DNA from: Roseiarcus sp963833955
GTDB taxonomy: Bacteria; Pseudomonadota; Alphaproteobacteria; Rhizobiales; Beijerinckiaceae
Direction: 5' to 3'
DNA length: 64,000 nt
Assembly: GCA_963833955.1 (NCBI GenBank)
Contig: CAWHZY010000015.1
Location: forward strand, 62,001-126,000
The notes beneath the pieces are model-generated. The model was not told the DNA's origin. It did not search any database and was given only the letters and a program-made list of their open reading frames with translations. Positions 1 through 7,828 of this stretch are shown here, in pieces. The stretch's first letter is position 1. Each line of letters opens with the position of its first letter. Both the position numbers and the translations under genes were made by a program.

Positions 1-284
1 ACCGCTCCGCCAAGCTGCCTGGTCCGGCCGACGGCAGCGTCCACGTCGTCGACTTCGACATATCCCATCCATTGGGGCGTCACACCCGTTGTCCGCGCGC
101 CCTCCGGCACGTTCATCAGCCCGGCGACGGGGGAATCTCCAGTGGTGAATAGGCTATAGGCCAAGCCGGGCGCCGAGGCATCTCGCGCGCCCCAGCCCAC
201 GACATGGGCGTAGAAGGCTTTGGCGGTTTCTATGTCTGTCGTCATCAGCTCGTACCAGACGAATCGGCCATGAGAATTGACGAT
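1..284 (-). CDS. VOC family (glyoxalase/bleomycin-resistance fold) protein, partial
   Basis: The frame is open off the left edge, so the C-terminus is missing. The N-terminus carries the family pattern HGRFVWYELMTTDIETAKAF, then FYAHVVGWGARD, SLFTTGDSPVAGLM and WMGYVEVDDVDAAV, typical of small VOC proteins with beta-alpha-beta-beta-beta units. Such proteins bind a metal or small ligand; the substrate is unknown. A strong Shine-Dalgarno (AAAGGAG) sits just upstream, but the codon at the expected start is ATC (282-284) and no ATG, GTG or TTG occurs in frame before the upstream TAG. Either the start is damaged or an unusual start is used. Family call is firm; expression is doubtful. Confidence 0.7.
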   Translation of the reverse strand, partial: MVNSHGRFVWYELMTTDIETAKAFYAHVVGWGARDASAPGLAYSLFTTGDSPVAGLMNVPEGARTTGVTPQWMGYVEVDDVDAAVGRTRQLGGA

Positions 285-386
285 GCCTGTTTCTCCTTTC
301 GAGCCTGCAAAGACGACCGCATTTGCGGCGACTTGGGTTAGGACCTAGTGGACCATCTTTTTGCGTTGAAAAGTTGGGTCACGGGC

Positions 387-625
387 ATGGACGCCGAGCC
401 ATGGATTCCAATTGATTTTTGGTTCAGCGACGAGCAGTGGCTGAAGATCTTCCCCGCATTTTCTGACCAAATCAAACAGGCCTCGAGCTAAGGATGATCG
501 CGACGCCTTAAGCGGCATCATGCTGTCCTCAAGATCGGCCGATGTCGGCAGGATTGCCCGAAAGATTATGGCCCGCACACGAATATCTACAACCGCTTTT
601 CGCGCCGGAGCCGAAAGGCTCGATT
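387..625 (+). pseudogene. IS5-family transposase N-terminal remnant
   Basis: Reading across frames gives the DUF4096 N-terminal pattern of IS5 transposases: DFWFSDEQWLKIFPAF at about 414-460, then in another frame RAKDDRDALSGIM (about 483-525), then in a third frame VLKIGRCRQDCPKDYGPHT followed by NIYNRFSRR (to about 610). At least two frameshifts (about 478 and 525) and an early TAA break it, and the DDE catalytic core is absent. It is a dead fragment left by an old insertion. No terminal repeats were recognised. Confidence 0.75.
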
Positions 626-880
626 TCGGCGCGAGGCCGGGCTGGACTTCTCGTCAAGAACCCATCTTGGGGGTGACCGGCCGCTTCAAACGTGCGGATG
701 CCACAGATTATCGAGTTCTAAGCCGACCGAATTCTTGCTGCGCTCGGTCCGCCCGTGCGTGACCGCTGACTGAGCCTAAGCCCAAGATCTCTCTTTCGTT
801 GGGGCAGCGGGAAGGCTAGCGTTGGCGCGTACGGCAAATCGCAGATCGGCCCACAGAGCCGAGCGGGAGGAGAAGGGTCG
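626..880. other. Intergenic stretch upstream of the first LIV operon
   Basis: No convincing gene is visible on either strand; short open frames here have no recognisable family. The end carries a strong ribosome binding site (GGAGGAGAAGGG) for the next gene, and the promoter of the LIV operon should lie in this stretch. Confidence 0.4.
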
Positions 881-2053
881 ATGGCGAGGTTGTGTATGTT
901 CGGAGCGGCTCTGGCCGCGCTGCTTAATGCAGGCGCCGCGCGCGCGGACGACAATACCGTGACCATTGGCATGATACTGCCAATGACCGGCCAGCAGGCG
1001 TCTACCGGCAAGCAGGAGCGTGCTGGAGCACAGCTTTACATTCAGCAGCACGGCGACACGGTTGCCGGCAAGAGGATCGTCCTCGAGGTCAAAGACGACA
1101 CCGGCGCGGCTGACGTCACCAAGCGCCTGGCGGAAGAGCTGATCGGCAACGATCACGCCAAGGTGCTGATGGGCTTCGGGCTCACGCCGCTCGCGCTGGC
1201 TACTGCGCCCGTGGCCACGGAAGCGAAGGTCCCCGAGATCGTCAGCGCCGCCGCGACCGCAATGATCACGGAGAAGTCGCCCTATATCGTCCGCACCTCG
1301 TTCACGCTTCCACAAGCCTCGGCGCCGATGGCCGAATGGGCCGCCAAGAACGGCATTAAGAAGGTCGTCACCATTGTCGCCGACTACGGACCCGGAATCG
1401 ACGCTGAGAGATGGTTCTCCGAAACGTTCGAAAAGAACGGCGGATCCGTCGCGGAAAAAATCCGTGTGCCGCTCAAGAACCCTGACTTTGCGCCCTTCCT
1501 GCAACGGGTGAAGGACGACGCGCCCGATGCGGTCTTTGTGTTCGTGCCGTCCGGTCAGGGCGCGATCTTCATGAAGGAGTTCGTCGAGCGGGGCCTCGAC
1601 AAGTCGGGTCTCAAGCTGATCGGCACTGGCGACGTGACTGACGACGACCTTCTCGCCGACATCGGCGATCCGGCGCTTGGCGCGGTGACGACGCACCATT
1701 ATTCGGTGGCCCATGACTCGCCCGAGAACAAAGCGTTCGTCGAGGCGTTCGAGAAGGCCAACAATGGCATGCGGCCGAATTTCATGGCGGTCGGGGCCTA
1801 TGACGGCATGGCGCTCATCTATCAGGCGCTGGAAAAGACTAAAGGCGATGCCAGCGGCGACGCGCTGTTGGCGGCGATGAAAGGTATGAGTTGGACGAGC
1901 CCGCGCGGGCCAGTATCGATCGATCCGGAAACGCGGGACATCGTGCAGAACATCTACGTCCGCAAGGTCGAGAAGAAGGACGGTGCGCTTTACAATGTCG
2001 AGTTCGCGACCATCCCCAACGTGAAGGACCCGTACAAGGCCGCCAAGCATTGA
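881..2053 (+). CDS. LIV-type ABC transporter substrate-binding protein
   Basis: A 390-residue periplasmic binding protein of the LivK/amide family (type I periplasmic fold). Residues 1-22 form a signal peptide ending AARA before DDNTVTIG; then the family opening TIGMILPMTGQQASTGK, a central VVTIVADYGPGIDAERWF and the late motif NFMAVGAYDGMALIYQAL. It captures a small carboxylate, amino acid or amide in the periplasm and delivers it to the permeases encoded next. The start is supported by GGAGGAGAAGGG just upstream. It is the first gene of a five-gene operon. The ligand cannot be read from the sequence; these proteins serve amino acids, aromatic acids, amides and urea. Confidence 0.9.
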   Translation: MARLCMFGAALAALLNAGAARADDNTVTIGMILPMTGQQASTGKQERAGAQLYIQQHGDTVAGKRIVLEVKDDTGAADVTKRLAEELIGNDHAKVLMGFGLTPLALATAPVATEAKVPEIVSAAATAMITEKSPYIVRTSFTLPQASAPMAEWAAKNGIKKVVTIVADYGPGIDAERWFSETFEKNGGSVAEKIRVPLKNPDFAPFLQRVKDDAPDAVFVFVPSGQGAIFMKEFVERGLDKSGLKLIGTGDVTDDDLLADIGDPALGAVTTHHYSVAHDSPENKAFVEAFEKANNGMRPNFMAVGAYDGMALIYQALEKTKGDASGDALLAAMKGMSWTSPRGPVSIDPETRDIVQNIYVRKVEKKDGALYNVEFATIPNVKDPYKAAKH

Positions 2054-2095
2054 ACGTCGGGAGCGCCGCGAGACGATGAGCGGCTGAGGCCCCCG

Positions 2096-2959
2096 ATGCT
2101 GACTATCCTGCTCGATGGCTTGGCCTATGGCATGCTGTTGTTCGTGCTGGCGAGCGGGCTGTCGGTGACGCTGGGGTTGATGAACTTCATCAACCTCGCC
2201 CACGGCGCCTTCGCGATGATCGGCGGCTACGCGACGGCGCTGCTCATGAATCGCGCCGGCGTTCCATTTCTCTCCACCCTGCCTGCGGCGTTCGTCATCC
2301 CCGCAATTCTCGGCGTCGCACTCGAACGCACGCTTTATCGGCGGCTTTACGGCGCAAGCCCGCTCGATCAGGTGCTGTTCACAATCGGCTTGGTGCTGAT
2401 GGCGATGCCGATCGCCGCCTATCTCATCGGCGACGAGCCGCAACAGGTTCATTTGCCGGCCTGGCTTAGCGGCCGTATCGAGTTCGGCGGCGTCGGCATC
2501 GGCGTCTATCGGCTGTTCATCATCGTCGTATGCGGCGCGATCGCCGCGGCGTTGCAAATGTTCCTGATCAAGACCCGCTTCGGCGCGCAACTCAGGGCGG
2601 CGGTGGATGACCCGCGCGTCGCGCAGGGTCTGGGGATCAATGTCGAGCGCATCTTCGCCATCGCCTTCGCGGTCGGCAGCGGGCTTGCCGGCCTGGGCGG
2701 GGCGCTTGCAGCCGATGTCGTCGGCGGCATCGACCCCTCGTTTCCGGTGAAATTCCTGGTGACTTTCCTCATCGTGGTCACCATCGGCGGTTCGAACGGG
2801 ATCATTGGCGCCCTGATCGGCTCGCTCCTGCTCGGCGTGCTCGATGTCGCCGGAAAATATTACGCGCCCTCGATCGGCGGATTCATCATCTACGGCGTGA
2901 TGGTCGTCACTCTCATCGTGCGTCCGCAGGGACTGTTTGCGCGCGGCGACGCGCGATGA
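2096..2959 (+). CDS. LIV-type ABC transporter permease (LivH-like)
   Basis: A 287-residue integral membrane protein of the LivH family with about eight hydrophobic segments. The early GLSVTLGLMNFINLAHGAF is the family hallmark, and the late TFLIVVTIGGSNGIIGALIG is the conserved cytoplasmic loop region that couples to the ATPases. It forms the translocation pore together with the LivM-like permease, whose gene overlaps its 3' end by 4 bases (ATGA). Full length, no defects seen. Confidence 0.93.
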   Translation: MLTILLDGLAYGMLLFVLASGLSVTLGLMNFINLAHGAFAMIGGYATALLMNRAGVPFLSTLPAAFVIPAILGVALERTLYRRLYGASPLDQVLFTIGLVLMAMPIAAYLIGDEPQQVHLPAWLSGRIEFGGVGIGVYRLFIIVVCGAIAAALQMFLIKTRFGAQLRAAVDDPRVAQGLGINVERIFAIAFAVGSGLAGLGGALAADVVGGIDPSFPVKFLVTFLIVVTIGGSNGIIGALIGSLLLGVLDVAGKYYAPSIGGFIIYGVMVVTLIVRPQGLFARGDAR

Positions 2960-3975
2960 GCGTCCCCGCCGGTACCGCGACGGTGGACCGCCTTGCCGCG
3001 CATTTGCAGCGGCGCGCGCGTTGGCGCTGGCCGGAACTTATCTTCTGGCTTGGGGTGCTGGCGGCGATCTTCGCTTTGCCGTCGCGCGCGGCGATCATCA
3101 ACGAAGCGCTCATCGCCGGCCTGTTTGCTTTGTCGCTTGACCTTATTCTCGGACTGGCCGGAATCGTTTCGCTCGGACACGCGGCGTTCCTTGGCCTCGG
3201 CGCTTACGCGGCGGCTATTCTCGCCAGCAACGGCTTCGCCGACCCCTTCCTCGGGCTTGCGTTTGGCGCGGGCGTCGCCGCCCTCGTCGGTTTCGTCACC
3301 GCGCCGCTCCTGCTTCGAGGCGGCGACCTGACGCGGCTCATGGTGACGCTTGGCGTCTCGCTCATGTTGGGGGAGTTCGCCAACCGCAACGGCTGGCTCA
3401 CCGGCGGCGCGGACGGGCTCAATTTCTCGATGGCGCCAGTGCTCGGGCTATTCCCGATCGGCTTCACCGGGCAGCGCAACGCGGCGCTCTACAGCTTCGC
3501 GGTCCTGTTCATTTTGTTTGCGATTGCGCGCCGCCTCGCGCACTCGCCGTTTGGACTAGCGCTGGCCGCGATTCGAGAAAACCGCCTGCGCGCTTCCGCC
3601 CTTGGCGTTGGCGCGAGCCGACGCATCGTTGCGATTTATACGGTTGCGGCGGCCTACGCGGGCGCGGCGGGCGCGCTGCTGGCGCAGACGACGCAGATCG
3701 TGTCGCTCGACCTGTTCGACTTCCATCGATCGGCCGATGTCATGCTGATGCTGATTATAGGCGGCGCGGGTTATCTCTACGGAGGACTCATCGGCGCGGC
3801 GGCGTTCATCGTGCTGAGGGACGTGATTTCCGCAGCGACGCCCGAATATTGGGAATTCTGGATTGGGCTCGCCTTGGTCATCCTCGTGCTCGCCGGCCGC
3901 GAGCGGGTCGCAGCTGTACCCAGGCGTCTCATCGCTCTCGTCACGCCGCGCTCAGCGCGTCGGGGCGTCGCGTGA
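2956..3975 (+). CDS. LIV-type ABC transporter permease (LivM-like)
   Basis: A 339-residue membrane protein of the LivM family. SLDLILGLAGIVSLGHAAFLG marks the N-terminal core, and FHRSADVMLMLIIGGAGYLYG marks the C-terminal coupling loop. The N-terminus has an extra basic amphipathic stretch of about 25 residues before the first membrane helix. It pairs with the LivH-like permease. The gene starts inside the end of livH and overlaps the ATPase start by 4 bases (GTGA), so translational coupling is likely. The substrate is unknown. Confidence 0.92.
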   Translation: MSVPAGTATVDRLAAHLQRRARWRWPELIFWLGVLAAIFALPSRAAIINEALIAGLFALSLDLILGLAGIVSLGHAAFLGLGAYAAAILASNGFADPFLGLAFGAGVAALVGFVTAPLLLRGGDLTRLMVTLGVSLMLGEFANRNGWLTGGADGLNFSMAPVLGLFPIGFTGQRNAALYSFAVLFILFAIARRLAHSPFGLALAAIRENRLRASALGVGASRRIVAIYTVAAAYAGAAGALLAQTTQIVSLDLFDFHRSADVMLMLIIGGAGYLYGGLIGAAAFIVLRDVISAATPEYWEFWIGLALVILVLAGRERVAAVPRRLIALVTPRSARRGVA

Positions 3976-4727
3976 GCGCTCCGGCGCTCGAGGCGCGCGG
4001 CCTCATGCGTCATTTCGGCGCGCTGGTCGCGACCGACGATGTCTCGTTCGCGGTTCAGCCCGGCGCGAGACAAGCGCTGATCGGACCAAACGGCGCCGGC
4101 AAGACGACGCTGATCAATCTCCTCACAGGGGTTCTCAAGCCGAGCGCCGGCCAGGTCTGGCTAGCCGGGCGCGAGGTCACGCATCTCGCGTCAAGCGCAA
4201 GGGTCAGGATGGGGCTGTCGCGCACGTTCCAGATCAATCAGCTTTTCCCTGATCTGACGCCAGCCGAGTCGCTTGCGCTCGCGATCTCGGAGCGCAACGG
4301 CTCCGGCGCTGATTTCTGGCGGGTCGCAGGCGGGCGGCCGGAAATTGTCGCTGAAATCGAAAGCCTGCTCACGCGCTTCGGTCTCGAATCCGACTTCGAC
4401 CGGCCGACGAAGAAGCTTCCATACGGCAAGCAGCGACTCCTGGAGATCGCCCTCGCGTTGGCGACACGGCCGCAGGTGCTGCTCCTGGACGAACCCGCCG
4501 CCGGCGTGCCGGAGGAGGAGCGGCAGGACATCCTCGCCACCCTCGCCGCTCTGCCATCCGACGTCGCGATCCTCTTGATCGAGCACGACATGGACCTTGT
4601 CTTCAATTTCGCGCAGCGTATTTCGGTGCTGGTTGGGGGAAAGCTTCTGACCGAAGGCGCGCCGGAGGCGATCGCCGCGGATGAGCGCGTGCGCGCCGTC
4701 TATCTCGGCGAAGACGCGCATGGCTGA
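3972..4727 (+). CDS. LIV-type ABC transporter ATP-binding protein (LivG-like)
   Basis: A 251-residue cytoplasmic ATPase. It has Walker A GPNGAGKTTLINLL near residue 37, the LivG-type signature LPYGKQRLLEIALALA instead of the usual LSGGQ, Walker B VLLLDEPAAG, and a switch histidine in LLIEHDMDLV. I chose the GTG at 3972 because it overlaps the livM stop and gives the normal N-terminus (SAPALEARGLMRHFGAL); a longer open frame upstream lies inside livM and has no family similarity. It powers import with its LivF-like partner. Confidence 0.9.
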   Translation: MSAPALEARGLMRHFGALVATDDVSFAVQPGARQALIGPNGAGKTTLINLLTGVLKPSAGQVWLAGREVTHLASSARVRMGLSRTFQINQLFPDLTPAESLALAISERNGSGADFWRVAGGRPEIVAEIESLLTRFGLESDFDRPTKKLPYGKQRLLEIALALATRPQVLLLDEPAAGVPEEERQDILATLAALPSDVAILLIEHDMDLVFNFAQRISVLVGGKLLTEGAPEAIAADERVRAVYLGEDAHG

Positions 4728-5436
4728 GCTCCTGCGGATCGAAAACTTGAGCGCAGGTTATGGCGAGGCGAAGGTCGTCCACGGCGTCGGCTTCGTGCTC
4801 GAGGAGGGCCAGTCCCTGGCGCTGCTTGGACGCAACGGCGTCGGCAAGACGACCCTTGTCGATTTGCTGATCGGCGTCACCACCCTTTTCAGTGGCCGGA
4901 TCGCGCTCGGCGGCGAGGACATCACACCTCTTCCGCCGTACCTGCGCGCGCGGCGCGGCCTCGGCTGGACGCCCCAGGAGCGCAACATCTTCCGCTCCCT
5001 GACTGTCGAAGAGAATCTCACCGCGGTGGCGATGCCCGGAGCCTGGATGGTCAAGCGGATCTATCGGCTTTTTCCGCGCCTTGAGGAACGGCGCCAAACC
5101 ATGGGCCGGCAATTGTCCGGCGGGGAGCAGCAGATGCTCGCCATCGGCCGAGCGCTTATCCTCAACCCGCGCCTCTTGCTGCTCGACGAGCCGACCGAGG
5201 GTTTGGCGCCGATCATCGTCGACGAATTGCTGGCCGCTTTGCGCGAACTCAGCCGCTTGGGCTTGTCGATGATCATCGTCGAGCAAAAGCCGAAGAAGAT
5301 CTTGCCTTTCACCGATCAGGCGATCGTGCTCGATCGCGGCGCCATCGCCCATGCCGCGCCGAGCGCCGACCTTCTTGCAGATCCCACTGCGCTCGACGCG
5401 CATCTCACAGCGCGCTCCCGCCGTCGGGACGGCTGA
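4720..5436 (+). CDS. LIV-type ABC transporter ATP-binding protein (LivF-like) with IS-derived C-terminus
   Basis: A 238-residue ATPase with Walker A GRNGVGKTTL, signature LSGGEQQMLAIGRAL, Walker B LLLLDEPTEGLAP and a C-terminal ADLLADPTALDAHL. The ATG at 4720 overlaps the livG stop by 8 bases and gives the normal start MAELLRIENLSAGYG. The usual switch histidine is replaced: the sequence reads IIVEQKPKK where most LivF proteins have VEQN. The last residues (TARSRRRDG) are not family-like; the DNA encoding them is the antisense of the tail of an adjoining IS6 transposase remnant, so an insertion appears to have replaced the gene's last codons. The core is intact and it is probably functional. 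Confidence 0.88.
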   Translation: MAELLRIENLSAGYGEAKVVHGVGFVLEEGQSLALLGRNGVGKTTLVDLLIGVTTLFSGRIALGGEDITPLPPYLRARRGLGWTPQERNIFRSLTVEENLTAVAMPGAWMVKRIYRLFPRLEERRQTMGRQLSGGEQQMLAIGRALILNPRLLLLDEPTEGLAPIIVDELLAALRELSRLGLSMIIVEQKPKKILPFTDQAIVLDRGAIAHAAPSADLLADPTALDAHLTARSRRRDG

Positions 5437-5938
5437 TGCGAATTCTCGGCCCGATTGTTCCTCCATCGTCCGCGGTCGTGAGGTGGCCGATGCCGAGATC
5501 GAGGCTCGCTGCGCGGCAGGGCCGCAAATCATCCGTCACCAATCGCTCAGGAACGACGGCGTATTTCCTGAGAGGCTTGCGCATCAGCTTCAACGCGGCG
5601 CGCTTGTCGCGCTTGGACTGGGCCGGCACATCCAGAACCTCGCCCTCGGCGTCGACGGCGCGCTACAGATAGGCCATGCGCCCATCGATTTTCAGATGGA
5701 CCTCGTCAAGATGCCTGGTCGCATGCGGCCTGGGACGGCGCTTCCGCAATTCCGCTGCAATGATCGGCCCGAAATGATTCACCCAGCGTCGGACAGTTTC
5801 GCACGAAATTGCAACGCCGCGCTCCGTGAGCAAGTCCGCGACATCGCGAAAGCTAAGCGTGAACCGGAGATAGAGCCGGATCGCCTAGTGAATGATCTCT
5901 GGAGGGAACCGATATCCGCAGTAGCTGACTTTCGGCAT
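5410..5938 (-). pseudogene. IS6-family transposase remnant
   Basis: Translation of the minus strand from ATG at 5938 gives SYCGYRFPPEIIH, a stop, FRDVADLLTERGVAISCETV, RRWVNHFGPIIAAELRKRRP, HLDEVHLKIDGRMAYL, a second stop, DVPAQSKRDKRAALKLMRK and LRKYAVVPERLVTDD. After a frameshift near 5495 come NNRAENSHQPSRRRER. This is the IS6/IS26 DDE transposase pattern with two in-frame stops, one frameshift and loss of the C-terminus after RRRER. The truncated end lies inside the 3' end of livF. Inactive; no intact terminal repeats seen. Confidence 0.85.
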
Positions 5939-6240
5939 GCCCTTCGGCTACGCCGCATTCAAAGCCCCAGCAAGCTGCCAGTGCTGTGACAATGCCACTC
6001 CGTGACTTTCCGCGCGCGACGGGAGCCGTGACGCCGGCCCTGCCAGGCACAAGCAGGACGGACCTCGCCCGGCCGCGCAAGGCGGGCCCGCGTGACGGCG
6101 CGCCGTCGCTCACAGGACCCGCTCGGGCGCAATCAAATCGTGGGCGCCCCGCCCGACCCGCGAAACGTGGCGCGACAGGAAGCGCCCATCGGCGCATATT
6201 GCGCGTATAGTCACGACGGGCGCATAAGAGAAGGCCAAGC
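5939..6240. other. Intergenic stretch between IS6 remnant and MBL gene
   Basis: About 300 bases with no recognisable gene. Open frames here are artefacts of high GC. The last 30 bases precede the metallo-hydrolase gene and should contain its promoter and ribosome binding site (AGAGAAGG lies shortly before the ATG). Confidence 0.35.
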
Positions 6241-7134
6241 ATGAAGCCGCAGAAATTCGGGTCCAGCGTGGTTCACAAGCTGGCCGAGATCGACAAACTG
6301 GCGCTGGACGACGACTGGCTGTTTCCTGGCATCGATCCGAAGGCGATCGACCAAAACCGCGACTGGCTCGGACCGAACTTGGTCGAGCCGGGGACCCGGA
6401 GGCTCTACATGAGCTTCCACAGCTACGTGATCCAGACGCCGACCCTCAACATCCTGCTCGACACCTGCAACGGCAATCATAAGCAGAGGCCAACAATGCC
6501 GGCCTGGCACATGCTCAACTTGCCGTATCTCGACAAGCTCAACGCGATCGGGCTCAAGCCCGAAGACATCGACATCGTGATGTGCACGCATTTGCATGCC
6601 GACCATGTCGGTTGGAATACGACGCTCGAGAACGGCAGATGGGTTCCAACCTTCCCGAAGGCCCGCTACGTGATGTCGCACGCCGAATACAAACATTTCG
6701 AAGGGCTGCACAACGCGAAGCCGGTCGAGCCGGTGACGCGCGGGGCATTCCAGGACAGCGTGCTGCCGGTTGTCGAGCACGGGAGGGAACTGCTGCTCGG
6801 CGCCGGCGACACGATCGACGAGCGGCTAAGCGGCGAGGTCGAGCTGGAGGCCGCGCCCGGCCACAGCCCGGCCGGGCTCAATCTCATGCTGAAATCCGGC
6901 GGGCGGCGCGGCTGCTTCTGCGGCGACGTGATCCACCACCCGATCCAATGCGCGACGCCGGATCTTTCGAACCTCGCCGACTACGACCGGAAACAGGCGG
7001 TGGCGACGCGTCGCCGCGTGCTCGATCGTTCGATCGACGAGGGCGTCGATCTCTTCACCGGCCATTTCCCCGATCCGACGGTCGGCCGGTTCAGCCGGCT
7101 CGACGACGTCTACCGCTTTAAGTTCGAGGCGTGA
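6241..7134 (+). CDS. MBL-fold metallo-hydrolase
   Basis: A 297-residue protein of the metallo-beta-lactamase fold. The metal ligands are visible in order: THLHADHVGWNT (HxHxDH, residues about 118-123), APGHSPAG (third-ligand His), FCGDVIHH (bridging Asp) and TGHFPDPTVG (final His). An N-terminal cap of about 60 residues precedes the first strand. These enzymes hydrolyse esters, lactones or thioesters with two metal ions; the lack of a secretion signal suggests a cytoplasmic enzyme. Its neighbours are a LIV importer and an acyl-CoA gene block, which fits a catabolic lactonase or thioesterase role, but that is inference. Confidence 0.88.
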   Translation: MKPQKFGSSVVHKLAEIDKLALDDDWLFPGIDPKAIDQNRDWLGPNLVEPGTRRLYMSFHSYVIQTPTLNILLDTCNGNHKQRPTMPAWHMLNLPYLDKLNAIGLKPEDIDIVMCTHLHADHVGWNTTLENGRWVPTFPKARYVMSHAEYKHFEGLHNAKPVEPVTRGAFQDSVLPVVEHGRELLLGAGDTIDERLSGEVELEAAPGHSPAGLNLMLKSGGRRGCFCGDVIHHPIQCATPDLSNLADYDRKQAVATRRRVLDRSIDEGVDLFTGHFPDPTVGRFSRLDDVYRFKFEA

Positions 7135-7260
7135 CGCGCCTCCGCTTCTCGCGTTGACGGCGACGGCGAGCCCCGAAGGGGCGTGGCGATCCAGAACCCG
7201 CCCCAGCAGCGCGGATCATCGGCGTCGGATCACGGTAGCACACGCTTGCGCTCTGAGACC

Positions 7261-7296
7261 CTGGATCGCCTCGTCGCTCGCTCCTCGCGATGACAG
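7261..7296. repeat. Short dispersed repeat (GGATCGCCTCGTCGC type)
   Basis: The stretch starting CTGGATCGCCTCGTCGCTCG and ending CGCGATGAC resembles a dispersed intergenic sequence seen again around 49745-49866 (GCGACGAGGCAATCCAG and TCGCAATGAC). Related but weaker sequence follows the repeat A copy near 33145. Each lies next to a repeat A copy. It is non-coding. Confidence 0.4.
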
Positions 7297-7309
7297 AAGC
7301 GCGGCGCTA

Positions 7310-7425
7310 ATACCAAGACTCGATGATCGGAACCGATCATCGCCTTATGGCCGAAGCGCGAATGCGCGCCCGCGCCGTTGCGCGGGTTTGAGCGCGATGA
7401 GTTCGCGCTCAAATAGAATTGGTAT
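7310..7425 (+). repeat. Repeat family A, copy 1 (MITE-like, about 116 bp)
   Basis: The element begins ATACCAAGACTCGATGATCG and ends AATAGAATTGGTAT, so its ends form a short inverted repeat (ATACCAA/TTGGTAT). Inside are three self-complementary parts: GATCGGAACCGATC, CCCGCGCCGTTGCGCGGG and TGAGCGCGATGAGTTCGCGCTCA. Near-identical copies lie at 33017-33135 (opposite strand) and 49455-49569. No coding capacity. The right end supplies the last codons and stop of the minus-strand DUF35 gene. Confidence 0.85.
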
Positions 7426-7816
7426 GAGCGACCTCGAAGCTCGGGATGCGGTAGCCGTCCGCGTGATCCACGTAGATCATCCTGACCGCCGCATCGATCT
7501 TCAGTCTCTTGACCTCGTCCGCGGCGACTTGGCCGATCATGATAGGACCCTCGCTCAGCTGGACCGCGACGACCGTGTGCGGCGCGGGATAGGCGGGAAG
7601 GTACTGCCTGTGAAATGTCGTCCAGGAAAGGATCTTTCCGTTCCCCTCGACCGGTGCCCAGGCATAGTCGGTGGAGAGGCATTTCGGGCAGGTCGGACCC
7701 GGCGGATAACGCATGAGGCCACACGCGGAGCACGTCTGCAATTGCATCGCGTCGTCAGCGATGCTCTCCCACATCGGCCCGTCATAGAACGAGTAAAGGC
7801 GCGCTTTCGTCGGCAT
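7409..7816 (-). CDS. DUF35 OB-fold, zinc-ribbon protein (thiolase partner)
   Basis: A 135-residue protein of the DUF35/ChsH2-like family. The N-terminal zinc ribbon shows CSACGLMRYPPGPTCPKC (two CxxC pairs, residues about 29-46), followed by an OB-fold domain with GKILSWTTFHRQYLPAYP and IMIGQVAADEVKRL. Such proteins bind acyl-CoA and form complexes with thiolase-like or Ltp2-type aldolases; the thiolase-like gene lies directly upstream, 12 bases away. The final HTNSI and stop come from a copy of repeat A inserted at the 3' end, so the native C-terminus has probably been altered. Family call is firm. Confidence 0.88.
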   Translation of the reverse strand: MPTKARLYSFYDGPMWESIADDAMQLQTCSACGLMRYPPGPTCPKCLSTDYAWAPVEGNGKILSWTTFHRQYLPAYPAPHTVVAVQLSEGPIMIGQVAADEVKRLKIDAAVRMIYVDHADGYRIPSFEVAHTNSI

Positions 7817-7828
7817 GTCGCTAAGTCC

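Noticed and set aside
520..762. 80-codon plus-strand frame as a gene
   Set aside because: Its start overlaps the IS5 remnant out of frame, and the rest has no family pattern or ribosome binding site.
776..2590. Very long open frame (604 codons) on the minus strand opposite the first LIV genes
   Set aside because: Antisense to clear substrate-binding and permease genes; rich in Arg, His and Asp with no family pattern. An artefact of GC-rich codon use.
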